Assembly: GCF_900108335.1 (NCBI RefSeq)
Contig: NZ_FNVT01000014.1
Location: forward strand, 124,001-188,000
DNA: 64,000 bases
Source of the DNA: Nonomuraea solani
GTDB taxonomy: Bacteria > Actinomycetota > Actinomycetes > Streptosporangiales > Streptosporangiaceae
Reading direction: 5' to 3'
This document shows positions 1 through 7,578 of the stretch, in pieces (position 1 is the first letter of the stretch; every line of letters begins with the position of its first letter). A program made the translations under genes and the position numbers. The notes beneath the pieces are model-generated. The model saw only the letters and a program-made list of their open reading frames with translations. It was not told the origin of the DNA and searched no databases.

Positions 1-2
1 CG

Positions 3-2003
3 GTCACCGACGCGATGGCGATCGTGTTCATCCCGTTCCTGACCATCCTGGTGTCGCTGGCGGCCTGGCAGAACCACGTGATGCTGGTCGCGCGGGCGGA
101 GGCGCTGCAGGAGTCCCGCGCCCGGCTGGTGGCGGCGGCCGACCGCGAGCGCATGCAGATCGAGCGCAACCTGCACGACGGCGCCCAGCGGCGGCTGGCG
201 GCGGCCATGGAACAGTCGCGGGACGCCCGGCGGCTGCTGGACACGGACCCCGGCGAGGTGGGCCCGCTGCTCGGCCGGCTGTCGGACGACCTCCAGGAGG
301 CCAGCAAGGAGCTGCGCACCCTGGCGCACGGGATCTATCCGCCGCAGCTCGGCCAGTACGGTCTGGAGACCGCCCTGCGCGCGGTCGCCCAGCACGCCAC
401 CGTCCCGACCACCATCCGCGCCATCGGGATCGGCCGCTACCCGCCCGAGATCGAGATCAACGTCTACTTCTGCCTCCTTGAGGCCCTGCGGAACACCGCC
501 AAGCACGGCGGGGACAAGGCCACGGTCGCCATCACCCTGCAGGACCGCAACGGGTTGTCCTTCGACTTCCGCGACACCGGGCGCGGCTGCGACCCCCGCG
601 TGATCCAGGCGGGCCACGGCACGACCACCATGAACGACCGGCTCGGCGCCATCGGCGGCACCCTGACCGTCGCCACCCGGCCGGGCGGCGGGCTGCGGCT
701 GCACGGTCACATGCCCAGGTCCGTGCTGGAGAGCGCGGGCGTGGAGCGTCCCGTCCAGGAGCGCGGCGAGGCCGTCCGCGCGCTGCTGGAGAGAGCGTGG
801 GATCTCGTCGCGCGGGCGTACACCGGCGTCCAGCGCAGCGTGGAGCCGCACCCGCAGCAGTACATCGCCACCGGCCTGCTGGCCATCCTGGGCCTGGCGC
901 TCGGGGCCGGCGCGGTCGCGCTGACGGCCTTCATCAGGACCGGGCAGCCCCGGCTGCTCGCCCTGACGGGCGGCTGCGCCGCGATGGCGGCCGTGATCGT
1001 CGTGGCCCTGCGCGTGGCCAGGCGCGACCGCGTCGAGCTGGCCATCGGGCTGTCGGCGGGGATCTCGTGGTGTTACGCGATCGCCGTGACCGCGATGATC
1101 CCGTCCGCGCTGCCCTACGCCACGCTGGTGACGGTCTCGCCGGTGCTGCTGGCGGTGGCCTACCTGCGCCGCCGCCGCTTCAAGATCATCATGGCCGGTA
1201 CGATCGTCACCGCCTTCGCGATCACGCCACCCGGCCGCGGCCTGACCGGGTTCGCGCTGGACCCGCCGGCCTGGGTCGTGATCGCCCTGGTGGTCATCGG
1301 CCTGACCAGGGTCTCCTACCTGGCCTGGCGGAACCACGTGATGCTGGTGGCCAGGGCGGAGGCGCTGCAGGAGTCGCGCGCCCGGCTGGTGGCGGCAGGC
1401 GACCGTGAGCGCCGCCAGATCGAGCGCAACCTGCACGACGGCGCCCAGCAGCGGCTGGTGGCCGCGGCGGTGCAGTCGCGGGTGGCGCAACGCCTGCTGG
1501 CCGGCGACCCGGCGCAGGTGGGCCCGGTCCTGGAGCAGCTCGCCGACGACCTGCGCGACGCCGGGGCGGACCTGCGCGACCTGGCGCACGGCATCTACCC
1601 GCCGCAGCTCGCCGAGTCGGGGCTGGCGGCGGCGCTGCGCGCGGCGGCCCGGCACTCGCCGCTCCCGACCGAGGTACGCGCCACCGGAATCGGCCGCTAC
1701 CCGCCCGAGATCGAGATCAACGTCTACTTCTGCCTGCTGGAGGCGCTGCAGAACGCCGGCAAGCACGCGGGCGAGCAGGCCACGGTCACCATCGACCTGC
1801 GGGGCGGGCACGGGCTGTCCTTCGACTTCTACGACACCGGGCACGGCAGTCACCCCGACCTGATCCGTACCGGCTACGGCATGACCAACATGTACGACCG
1901 GCTCGGCGCCATCGGCGGCACCCTCACCATCGACACCAGCCCGGGCGCCGGCCTGCACCTGCACGGGGACATCCCGGCCGCGTCACCCGAAACCGGAATG
2001 TGA
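3..2003 (+). CDS. sensor histidine kinase with two tandem kinase modules (5' end outside window)
   Basis: Membrane sensor kinase of the HisKA_3 (NarL-partner) class. The frame is open to the window edge, so the N-terminus is missing; numbering here starts at the ATG at position 15. A dimerisation/His box LHDGAQ (His54) and an HATPase domain with N-box EALRNTAKH and a DTGRG loop are followed by about six hydrophobic segments (about 283-435). A second complete copy follows: LHDGAQ (His474), EALQNAGKH, DTGHG. The two kinase units lie 420 residues (1260 bp) apart and are nearly identical at DNA level, so the repeat unit is probably membrane block plus kinase, duplicated in tandem. Both copies keep the phospho-acceptor His and the ATP-binding Asn. 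No response regulator lies downstream; it may be upstream of the window. The kinase call is firm; the stimulus is unknown. Confidence 0.88.
   Translation, partial: VTDAMAIVFIPFLTILVSLAAWQNHVMLVARAEALQESRARLVAAADRERMQIERNLHDGAQRRLAAAMEQSRDARRLLDTDPGEVGPLLGRLSDDLQEASKELRTLAHGIYPPQLGQYGLETALRAVAQHATVPTTIRAIGIGRYPPEIEINVYFCLLEALRNTAKHGGDKATVAITLQDRNGLSFDFRDTGRGCDPRVIQAGHGTTTMNDRLGAIGGTLTVATRPGGGLRLHGHMPRSVLESAGVERPVQERGEAVRALLERAWDLVARAYTGVQRSVEPHPQQYIATGLLAILGLALGAGAVALTAFIRTGQPRLLALTGGCAAMAAVIVVALRVARRDRVELAIGLSAGISWCYAIAVTAMIPSALPYATLVTVSPVLLAVAYLRRRRFKIIMAGTIVTAFAITPPGRGLTGFALDPPAWVVIALVVIGLTRVSYLAWRNHVMLVARAEALQESRARLVAAGDRERRQIERNLHDGAQQRLVAAAVQSRVAQRLLAGDPAQVGPVLEQLADDLRDAGADLRDLAHGIYPPQLAESGLAAALRAAARHSPLPTEVRATGIGRYPPEIEINVYFCLLEALQNAGKHAGEQATVTIDLRGGHGLSFDFYDTGHGSHPDLIRTGYGMTNMYDRLGAIGGTLTIDTSPGAGLHLHGDIPAASPETGM
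66..715 (+). repeat. first copy of ~650-bp intragenic kinase repeat
   Basis: This segment encodes a His-box plus HATPase module that recurs at about 1326-1975 with the same reading frame and very similar DNA, for example the stretches around the His boxes and around GRYPPEIEINVYFCLLEAL. It marks a tandem intragenic duplication with a 1260-bp period. Confidence 0.85.
1326..1975 (+). repeat. second copy of ~650-bp intragenic kinase repeat
   Basis: Second copy of the kinase-module repeat that begins near position 66, in direct orientation and in frame. Differences are mostly scattered base changes, some altering residues around the dimerisation helix, which suggests a fairly recent duplication followed by drift. 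Confidence 0.85.
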
Positions 2004-2022
2004 AAACCACTCTGGTACTGTG

Positions 2023-2173
2023 ACGGTTCCGTAAGAGAACGTCCCAGGGAGGTGAGACCCATTACCGCTGTGACTGGCTGGGTGCTCCCCTCCTTCAGCC
2101 GTGCGGCCCACCGGGACTAGGTGACCGCGGGAGCGCCCATCGGCATCCCGAAAGGCTCCCATGTCGGTTTTTT
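2023..2173 (+). ncRNA. candidate structured leader RNA ending in a terminator hairpin
   Basis: Between the kinase stop and the methyltransferase lie nested complementary arms: GTTC/GAAC (about 2026-2040), GTCCC (2041-2045) with GGGAC (2113-2117), an inner GGGAG/CTCCC and an inner ACCCA/TGGGT. Downstream, GGGAGC (2129-2134) can pair with GCTCCC (2155-2160). Alternatively CGGCAT (2141-2146) can pair with ATGTCG (2161-2166) around a GAAA-capped stem, directly followed by six T (2168-2173). Two mutually exclusive hairpins, one with a U-run, are the layout expected of a riboswitch or attenuator. I cannot match it to a named family. It could instead be a fortuitous product of high GC. Confidence 0.45.
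2141..2173 (+). terminator. intrinsic terminator overlapping the first possible start codon
   Basis: CGGCAT and ATGTCG form a six-pair stem (one G-U) enclosing a small GAAA-loop hairpin, and the stem is followed by TTTTTT. The right arm contains the ATG at 2161, so either translation from that ATG is masked or the true start lies downstream at the GTG at 2200. Confidence 0.45.
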
Positions 2174-2949
2174 CATCATCTGTCGCCACGTCGGCCATCG
2201 TGACCACCCTCCGCGCCGCAGGGTGCGTCTTCGCCGAGGACGAGGCCGGACTTCTCGTCTCCACCGCCGCCACCCCCGAAGACCTGACCGCCATGGTCGG
2301 GCGGCGGGTCGCGGGCGAGCCGCTCGAACACGTGCTGGGCTGGGCGGAGTTCTGCGGCCTGCGGGTGGTCGTGGAGCCGGGGGTGTTCGTGCCCCGGCCG
2401 CGTACCGGCTTCCTGATCGAACAGGCCATCGAGCTGGCCCGGCGGGTGGCCGGCCCGCCGGTGGTCCTCGACCTGTGCTGCGGCACGGGCGCGATGGGCG
2501 CGGCGGTGGCGGCCGGCCTGGAGCGGGCCGAACTGCACGCAGCCGACCTCGAACCCGCCGCCGTGCGCTGCGCCCGGCGCAACCTGCCCGGCGCGCACGT
2601 CTACGAGGGCGACCTGTACGACCCGCTGCCGCCTTCGCTGCGCGGCCGGGTGCACCTGCTGATCGCCAGCCCCCCGTACGTGCCGTCGGCCTCGGTCGGC
2701 CTGCTGCCCCCCGAGGCCCGGCTGCACGAGCCCCGCGTGGCACTCGACGGCGGCGACGACGGGCTCGACGTCGTGCGCCGGGTCATCGCCGGCGCGCCCG
2801 GCTGGCTCGCCCCGGGCGGCCACCTGCTGGTGGAGACCAGCGAGCGGCAGGCGGGCCCGGCCGCCGGCGCGATGGCGCGCGCCGGGCTGACGGTCCGCGT
2901 GGCGACGTCGGACGAGCTGGACGCGACGGCGGTCATCGGCACGCTCTGA
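2161..2949 (+). CDS. PrmC/HemK-related protein-glutamine N5-methyltransferase-like protein
   Basis: Class I SAM-dependent methyltransferase related to PrmC, which methylates the Gln of the GGQ motif in peptide release factors. Visible are FVPRPRT (76-82), the SAM-binding DLCCGTG (104-110) and SPPY (170-173) in place of the usual NPPY. At 262 residues with a short N-terminal domain it fits the PrmC-related family of unknown substrate better than true PrmC. The first ATG (2161) sits inside a terminator-like hairpin, so the GTG at 2200 (residue 14) is an alternative start. No prfA-type gene is nearby, which also argues against it being the housekeeping enzyme. Confidence 0.75.
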   Translation: MSVFSSSVATSAIVTTLRAAGCVFAEDEAGLLVSTAATPEDLTAMVGRRVAGEPLEHVLGWAEFCGLRVVVEPGVFVPRPRTGFLIEQAIELARRVAGPPVVLDLCCGTGAMGAAVAAGLERAELHAADLEPAAVRCARRNLPGAHVYEGDLYDPLPPSLRGRVHLLIASPPYVPSASVGLLPPEARLHEPRVALDGGDDGLDVVRRVIAGAPGWLAPGGHLLVETSERQAGPAAGAMARAGLTVRVATSDELDATAVIGTL

Positions 2950-3063
2950 ATTTTTCCAGGGGTTCGCCCCTTTTGCTGTGCGGCATACGGTTATTAGCTC
3001 GTGGACTTCCCGGGCCGGCCGCGCTTTCATTTCCTCCGGCATTCGATTGACGGAGGAAAACAA

Positions 3064-4206
3064 ATGGCCCGTACGCGGAAAATGATGGAAATCGCCGTCG
3101 CTTTGACGGTGGTGGTGACCCTGGCCCCGCCGGCCGAGGCGGAGCGGAAGGAGGAGTTGCGGATCACCCGCTTCCTGGGGGAGCAGCGGGTGCCGCACAT
3201 GGAGCGGTTCGAGGGGACGGCGGTGGGCGGCCTGTCCGGGATCGATCGCGACCCGCGCACCGGGACGTGGTACTTCATCTCCGACGACCGCGCCCGCTAC
3301 AACCCCGCCCGCTTCTACACCGGCCGGCTGGACATCGACCGGAAGACCGGCAGCTTCAGCGGCGTGCACTTCACCGGGGTCACGACGCTGACGCGGGCCG
3401 ACGGGTCGCCGTACCCGGGCTACGGCAGGCCGGAGGCGGCCGACCCCGAGTCGATCAGGTTCGACCGGTGGACCCGGCGGCTGCTGTGGGGCGACGAAGG
3501 GGACCGGCCCGACGCCACACATCCGGATATTCCCATTTCGCCTGCGCTGGTGCGCGGAATGGACGTGCAAGGGCGGCACGTGGGGGAATTGCCGGTGCCG
3601 CAGAATTTGCGCATGACGGGCGTGGAGAACGGCCCGCGGCGTAATTTCGGTTTCGAAGGGCTGGCCGTCACCGCGCACACGATCACCGCCATGACCGAGG
3701 GCCCGCGCTGGGAGGACGGGCCGGAGCCGACGGTTCAGCGCGGCTCGGCCGCCCGGCTGACCACGTGGAACCGCGAGGGCCGCCTGCGCGCGCAGTACGC
3801 CTACCCGCTCGACGCGCTGCCCGCCGCGCCCGTCCCGCCCACCGGCACGGCCGACAGCGGTGTGTCGGAGATCCTGCCCATCGACGAGTTCCGCTACCTG
3901 GCACTCGAACGATCCTGGATCGAGGGCGTGAACTACCGGGTCAAGCTGTACGAGATCGACCTGCGCGGCGCCACGAACGTCATGGACCGGCCCTCTCTGG
4001 CGCACGGCGGCCCCTACCGCCCGGTCAGGAAGCGCCTGGTCTACGACCTCGGCGCCTTCCGCCCGCCGGTGCAGAACCTGGAGAGCATGGCCTGGGGGCC
4101 GCGCCTGGACAGCGGCGAGTGCACGCTGGTGATCGGCTCCGACGACAACTTCGACGTACGCGAGTCGACGCAGTTCACGGTGTTCGGCGCCACGGGCTGC
4201 CGCTGA
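3064..4206 (+). CDS. secreted phytase-like esterase domain protein
   Basis: A 380-residue exported protein with a signal peptide (residues 1 to about 28, ending near APPAEAE) and one esterase-like/phytase-like beta-propeller domain. Family features include the early GLSGIDRDPRTGTWY region, PES near the middle, NFGFEGLAV and the late NLESMAWGP. The start was set at ATG 3064 because GGAGG lies 8 bases upstream and the signal peptide begins there. Members of this family are secreted propellers, often annotated as esterases or phytases without experimental substrate. The gene appears monocistronic; function beyond the domain is not known. Confidence 0.8.
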   Translation: MARTRKMMEIAVALTVVVTLAPPAEAERKEELRITRFLGEQRVPHMERFEGTAVGGLSGIDRDPRTGTWYFISDDRARYNPARFYTGRLDIDRKTGSFSGVHFTGVTTLTRADGSPYPGYGRPEAADPESIRFDRWTRRLLWGDEGDRPDATHPDIPISPALVRGMDVQGRHVGELPVPQNLRMTGVENGPRRNFGFEGLAVTAHTITAMTEGPRWEDGPEPTVQRGSAARLTTWNREGRLRAQYAYPLDALPAAPVPPTGTADSGVSEILPIDEFRYLALERSWIEGVNYRVKLYEIDLRGATNVMDRPSLAHGGPYRPVRKRLVYDLGAFRPPVQNLESMAWGPRLDSGECTLVIGSDDNFDVRESTQFTVFGATGCR

Positions 4207-4303
4207 TCGCCGGCGGCCGGGGGAGGACTTCGCGCCCCGGCTGGTGTGTGCTGGAGGGGTCCACAGGGCGGAGGCCGGCAATGGGCGGATCAAGGAGGGC
4301 GTC

Positions 4304-5077
4304 ATGACGGTCGTCATGGCGCCGCCGTACCTGAGCGAAGAGGCGCGGCGTGACTGGGAACTGCTGCAGGAGCCGACGGCCGGGGCGCGGCCGTTCGACC
4401 CGGGGCGGGCGGACCTGCTGCCCGAGTCGGCCCGCCGGTGGGTGCTGCGGGCCATCGCGCCCGGCACGCCGCTGCTGCGCGGCGTCGTGCTGACCACGCG
4501 CGGCACCATCAGGCTGAACGCGTGGCGGGACTTCCACGCCACGCAGGTGCTGGTCCCGCTGGAGGGGTTCGTGTGGACGGCCGCCACCCGGCGCGGCATG
4601 CTCCCGGTACGCGGGTTCGACCGCTACCGCGCGGGCACCGGCGAGACGCGCTGGCGGGCCCTCGACACTTTCCCGGTGATGTCGGGCACGGGCCCCGACG
4701 TCAGCAGGAGCGCGGCCGGCCGGCTGGCGTGCGAGCTGGTCCTGGCGCCCGCCGCCGCGCTGGACCCCCGGGTGCGATGGAAAGGGCTCGACGACCGCCA
4801 GGCGCTGGCCTCGGTGCCCGTCGGCGGCGAGGACCACGACGTGCTGCTGGTGGTCGACGAGGACGGCAGGCTCGAAAGCGTCACCGTGTCCCGGTGGGGC
4901 GCCCCGGACGGCGGGCCGTACCAGTGGCAGTCGTTCGGGGTGGTGTGCGAGGGCGAGGCGGCCTTCGACGGGTTCACCATTCCCGAGGGCGTGCGGGGCG
5001 GCTGGTGGCCCGGCACGCCACGGTGGGAACAGGGCGAGTTCATCCGGTTCGTGGTCGGCGACGCCGTCTACCGGTGA
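4304..5077 (+). CDS. DUF6544-like protein
   Basis: A 257-residue cytoplasmic protein with no signal peptide. It carries the pattern of DUF6544-type proteins: PESARRWVLRAI near the start, a turn to RGTIRL, then FVWTA, a DRY-containing strand, a conserved segment ending in ACELVLAP, and a C-terminal beta-rich half with many Trp residues. The start at 4304 is backed by AAGGAGG six bases upstream. The family is uncharacterised. It ends one base before the stop of the convergent XRE-PPOX gene, so the two 3' ends abut with no room for a terminator. Confidence 0.6.
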   Translation: MTVVMAPPYLSEEARRDWELLQEPTAGARPFDPGRADLLPESARRWVLRAIAPGTPLLRGVVLTTRGTIRLNAWRDFHATQVLVPLEGFVWTAATRRGMLPVRGFDRYRAGTGETRWRALDTFPVMSGTGPDVSRSAAGRLACELVLAPAAALDPRVRWKGLDDRQALASVPVGGEDHDVLLVVDEDGRLESVTVSRWGAPDGGPYQWQSFGVVCEGEAAFDGFTIPEGVRGGWWPGTPRWEQGEFIRFVVGDAVYR

Positions 5078-5725
5078 TCAGATGCCGTGGATCCGGCGGC
5101 CGGTGATCCGCTGCGGGATGATGCTGATGCAGAGCTGCCGCTCGCCGCCCGCCCACGGGGTGACCCCCGAGTCGGCCGCCTCCTCCGGCGGCACATGGTG
5201 GGCCGGCCCCTGCACCAGCACGCTCCAGCCCTCCCTCCTGGCCTCGTCGATGTTGTCGATCTGGAAGGCGATCAGCAGGTCGACGCCCTCCAGGCCGGTC
5301 CGCAGGTCCTTGTCCATGGGGCCGCCCACCGCCGTACGGAACACGATGGCGCCGCCGTGCATGCGGTAGTTGACCGGCAGCACCGTCGGCCCGTGCGAGC
5401 CGCTGAACGCCACCCGCCCGATCCCGCCCGGCTCGATCAGCCGCAGGCACGCCGCCTCGTCCAGCGTCTCCAGCGTGGGGTTGGCCATGGCGGGCCCGCG
5501 TCCCGGCGGCCGGTCCTGGCCGCCGCCCAGCAGGTCGTCGCTCGTCGTCCCGAGGGCGTCCGCCAGCCGGTAGAGGGCGCCGGCGTCCGGGGTGTCGGCG
5601 TTCTCCTCCAGATATTTGATGTAACCCGGTGACATTTCGGCGCGCTCGGCGACCTGCTCACGGGTCAGGCCGAGGCGCTCGCGGTGGTGGATGATGCGGC
5701 GGCCGAGGTCGCCTGTGCCTGTCAT
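5078..5725 (-). CDS. XRE-type HTH fused to PPOX flavin-binding split barrel
   Basis: A 215-residue two-domain protein. Residues about 5-65 form an XRE/Cro helix-turn-helix (LTREQVAERAEMSPGYIKYL). Residues about 80-205 form a pyridoxamine-phosphate-oxidase-like split barrel of the kind that binds FMN or F420, with GRVAFSGSHGPTVLPVNY near the start of the barrel. The fusion suggests a flavin- or redox-responsive transcription factor. It is divergent from polyphosphate kinase 2 across 102 bp, so it may control that gene as well as itself. Domain calls are solid; ligand and regulon are inference. Confidence 0.82.
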   Translation of the reverse strand: MTGTGDLGRRIIHHRERLGLTREQVAERAEMSPGYIKYLEENADTPDAGALYRLADALGTTSDDLLGGGQDRPPGRGPAMANPTLETLDEAACLRLIEPGGIGRVAFSGSHGPTVLPVNYRMHGGAIVFRTAVGGPMDKDLRTGLEGVDLLIAFQIDNIDEARREGWSVLVQGPAHHVPPEEAADSGVTPWAGGERQLCISIIPQRITGRRIHGI

Positions 5726-5827
5726 GATGGCCTCTCCCAGATGTACGTCAGTAGCAGGGGGGCATGCCTGGACGCTACCCGCGTACCGGATCCCCTAGCC
5801 ATGGCGCGGCCCGGAGGGACTCGTCGA

Positions 5828-6613
5828 ATGACCGCCGACAGGATGAAGCGTAAGCCGTACGAGAAGCAGCTTTTCGAGCTGCAGGCGGAGCTGGTGAAGC
5901 TGCAGGAGTGGGTCAGGGCCGAGGGGCGGCGGGTGGTCGTCGTCTTCGAGGGGAGGGACGCGGCCGGCAAGGGGAGCACGATCAAACGGGTCGCCGAATA
6001 TCTCAACCCCCGCGTGGCCAGGATCGTCGCGCTGCCCGCGCCCACCGAGCGGGAGCGCACCCAGTGGTACTTCCAGCGTTACGTCGAGCACCTGCCCGCC
6101 GCCGGGCAGATCGTGCTGTTCGATCGGAGTTGGTACAACCGGGCCGGGGTCGAGCGGGTGATGGGGTTCTGCACGCAGGAGGAGTACACGCGGTTCCTGC
6201 ACCAGTGCCCGATCTTCGAGCGGCTGCTGGTGGAGGACGGGGTCCTGCTGCGCAAATACTGGTTCTCGGTCAGCGACGACGAGCAGGAACGCCGCTTCCG
6301 CGCCCGCCTCGCCGACCCGATGCGGCGCTGGAAGCTGTCGGAGATGGACCTGGAGTCGATCGCCCGATGGGAGGAGTATTCGCGCGCCAAGGATGAGATG
6401 ATGATCCACACGCACATCCCCGAGGCGCCCTGGTATGAGGTGGAGAGCGAGGACAAACGGCGGGCCCGCATCAACATGATCTCGCACCTGCTGTCCACGA
6501 TCCCGTTCCGCGAGGTCGTGCGCTCGCCGCTGGAGATCCCGCCGCGCCCGGCCCCCACCGGCTACCGCCGCCCGCCGCGCGTGGAGACGCTCGTGCCCGA
6601 CGTGACCGGTTGA
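5828..6613 (+). CDS. ppk2: polyphosphate kinase 2 family protein
   Basis: PPK2 enzymes transfer phosphate between polyphosphate and nucleoside di- or monophosphates. This 261-residue protein has the Walker A loop GRDAAGKGS (42-50), the Walker B/lid segment VLFDRSWYNRAGVERVMGF and the conserved C-terminal WYEVESEDKRRARIN. It is a single-domain PPK2. ATG 5828 was chosen because PPK2 homology starts soon after and an upstream GGAGG (5814-5818) is available; the ATG at 5843 is also possible. The divergent neighbour is an XRE-PPOX regulator, consistent with stress- or redox-linked phosphate metabolism. Whether it prefers ADP, GDP or AMP cannot be read from the sequence. Confidence 0.9.
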   Translation: MTADRMKRKPYEKQLFELQAELVKLQEWVRAEGRRVVVVFEGRDAAGKGSTIKRVAEYLNPRVARIVALPAPTERERTQWYFQRYVEHLPAAGQIVLFDRSWYNRAGVERVMGFCTQEEYTRFLHQCPIFERLLVEDGVLLRKYWFSVSDDEQERRFRARLADPMRRWKLSEMDLESIARWEEYSRAKDEMMIHTHIPEAPWYEVESEDKRRARINMISHLLSTIPFREVVRSPLEIPPRPAPTGYRRPPRVETLVPDVTG

Positions 6614-6614
6614 C

Positions 6615-6645
6615 CGCCCGCGCCGCCGAACCGGTGCGGCGGGCG
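6615..6645 (+). terminator. GC-rich hairpin after ppk2
   Basis: Arms CGCCCG..CCGC and GCGGCGGGCG pair over about ten bases with a two-base bulge, immediately after the ppk2 stop. There is no long T-run, so it is a possible rather than certain terminator. Confidence 0.4.
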
Positions 6646-6716
6646 TTAAGTACGAGGTCTTCCGACGGGGTACTTCTCTCCTCGTCAGGCGTGGCCGCGT
6701 GACCAGGAGGCACTAC

Positions 6717-7559
6717 ATGAAAGCTTTCACCGAGCGAGCCCTCCCGCTACTGGCCCTGCTGGGGCTGGCCGTGGCGGGCTGCGGGGGCACCGGTGAAACC
6801 GGGGCCACGGTCTCGTCCCCGTCCCGTTCGTCCGTCCCCGTCACGAGCCCTCCCCTCACGACCCCCGCCCCCACGACCCCGGCCCCCGCCACCACCACCT
6901 CCGCTTCCGCGAGCACGTCCGAGCCCGCTCCCGGCGGGACGCTGATCGCCGGTCGCTACCAGCCGTTGTGGCCGTTCTCCGGCCCGGGCGAGGCGGCGGC
7001 CTGGCAGCGCTCCTACCAGGCGAACGGCACCGGCAAGTGGCACCTCGACGCGGGCCGGACGGCGGTCGCCTTCTCCCGCGACTTCCTGGGCTTCAAGGAG
7101 ATCGACCGGGCCGTCAAGACCGTCGAGGACGGCGCGCACGCCCGCGTGCACGTCGGGTTCCGCGCGGAGGAGGGCCCGAAACCGCTGGTGGCGGCCGTGG
7201 TGCACCTCATGCGGTACGGCGGCGGCAAGGACGCCCCCTGGGAGGTGGTCGGCACGGACGACACCACCCTCACCCTGACCACCCCCCGATACGGCGCCAC
7301 CGCGAGCTCCCCGCTGACGGTGGGCGGGCGGATCAGCGGCGTGGACGAGAGCATCCGGATCCAGATATACCGGCCGGGCACGGCCAAGCCGCTGGGGGAG
7401 CGGTGCTGCGTGGCGGCGGGCGGCACCAACTCACCCTGGTCGGGCCGGGTCACGTTCACGGCGCGGCCGGGACGTACGCTCACGGTGGTGGCCTCGACCG
7501 GCGGTCACATCGCGACGGTGGAACGCTTCGCGGTCACCGGCGTGACCGTCCCCGGCTAG
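6717..7559 (+). CDS. lipoprotein with C-terminal immunoglobulin-like (Gmad2-type) domain
   Basis: A 280-residue exported lipoprotein. A signal peptide ends in the lipobox LAVAGC, followed by a Thr/Pro/Ser-rich linker (about residues 25-70) typical of a cell-wall-spanning tether. The middle domain (about 75-195) is unrecognised. The last 80 residues (SSPLTVGGRISGVDESIRI onward) resemble the Gmad2 immunoglobulin-like domain found in spore- and envelope-associated proteins. AGGAGG upstream of ATG 6717 supports that start over the earlier one. The gene converges on the histidine kinase gene with only 19 bp between stops. Confidence 0.78.
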   Translation: MKAFTERALPLLALLGLAVAGCGGTGETGATVSSPSRSSVPVTSPPLTTPAPTTPAPATTTSASASTSEPAPGGTLIAGRYQPLWPFSGPGEAAAWQRSYQANGTGKWHLDAGRTAVAFSRDFLGFKEIDRAVKTVEDGAHARVHVGFRAEEGPKPLVAAVVHLMRYGGGKDAPWEVVGTDDTTLTLTTPRYGATASSPLTVGGRISGVDESIRIQIYRPGTAKPLGERCCVAAGGTNSPWSGRVTFTARPGRTLTVVASTGGHIATVERFAVTGVTVPG

Positions 7560-7578
7560 CGCTCCCGACCGTTCACGA

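Noticed and set aside
2121..2136. T-box-like sequence GGTGACCGCGGGAGC in the leader RNA
   Set aside because: It resembles the T-box core but lacks two bases of the consensus, and the downstream gene is not an aminoacyl-tRNA synthetase or amino acid gene.
2176..4599. 807-codon open frame on the minus strand
   Set aside because: It is antisense to three well-supported genes, has Arg/Pro/Gly/His-rich composition without domains, and results from high GC suppressing stop codons.
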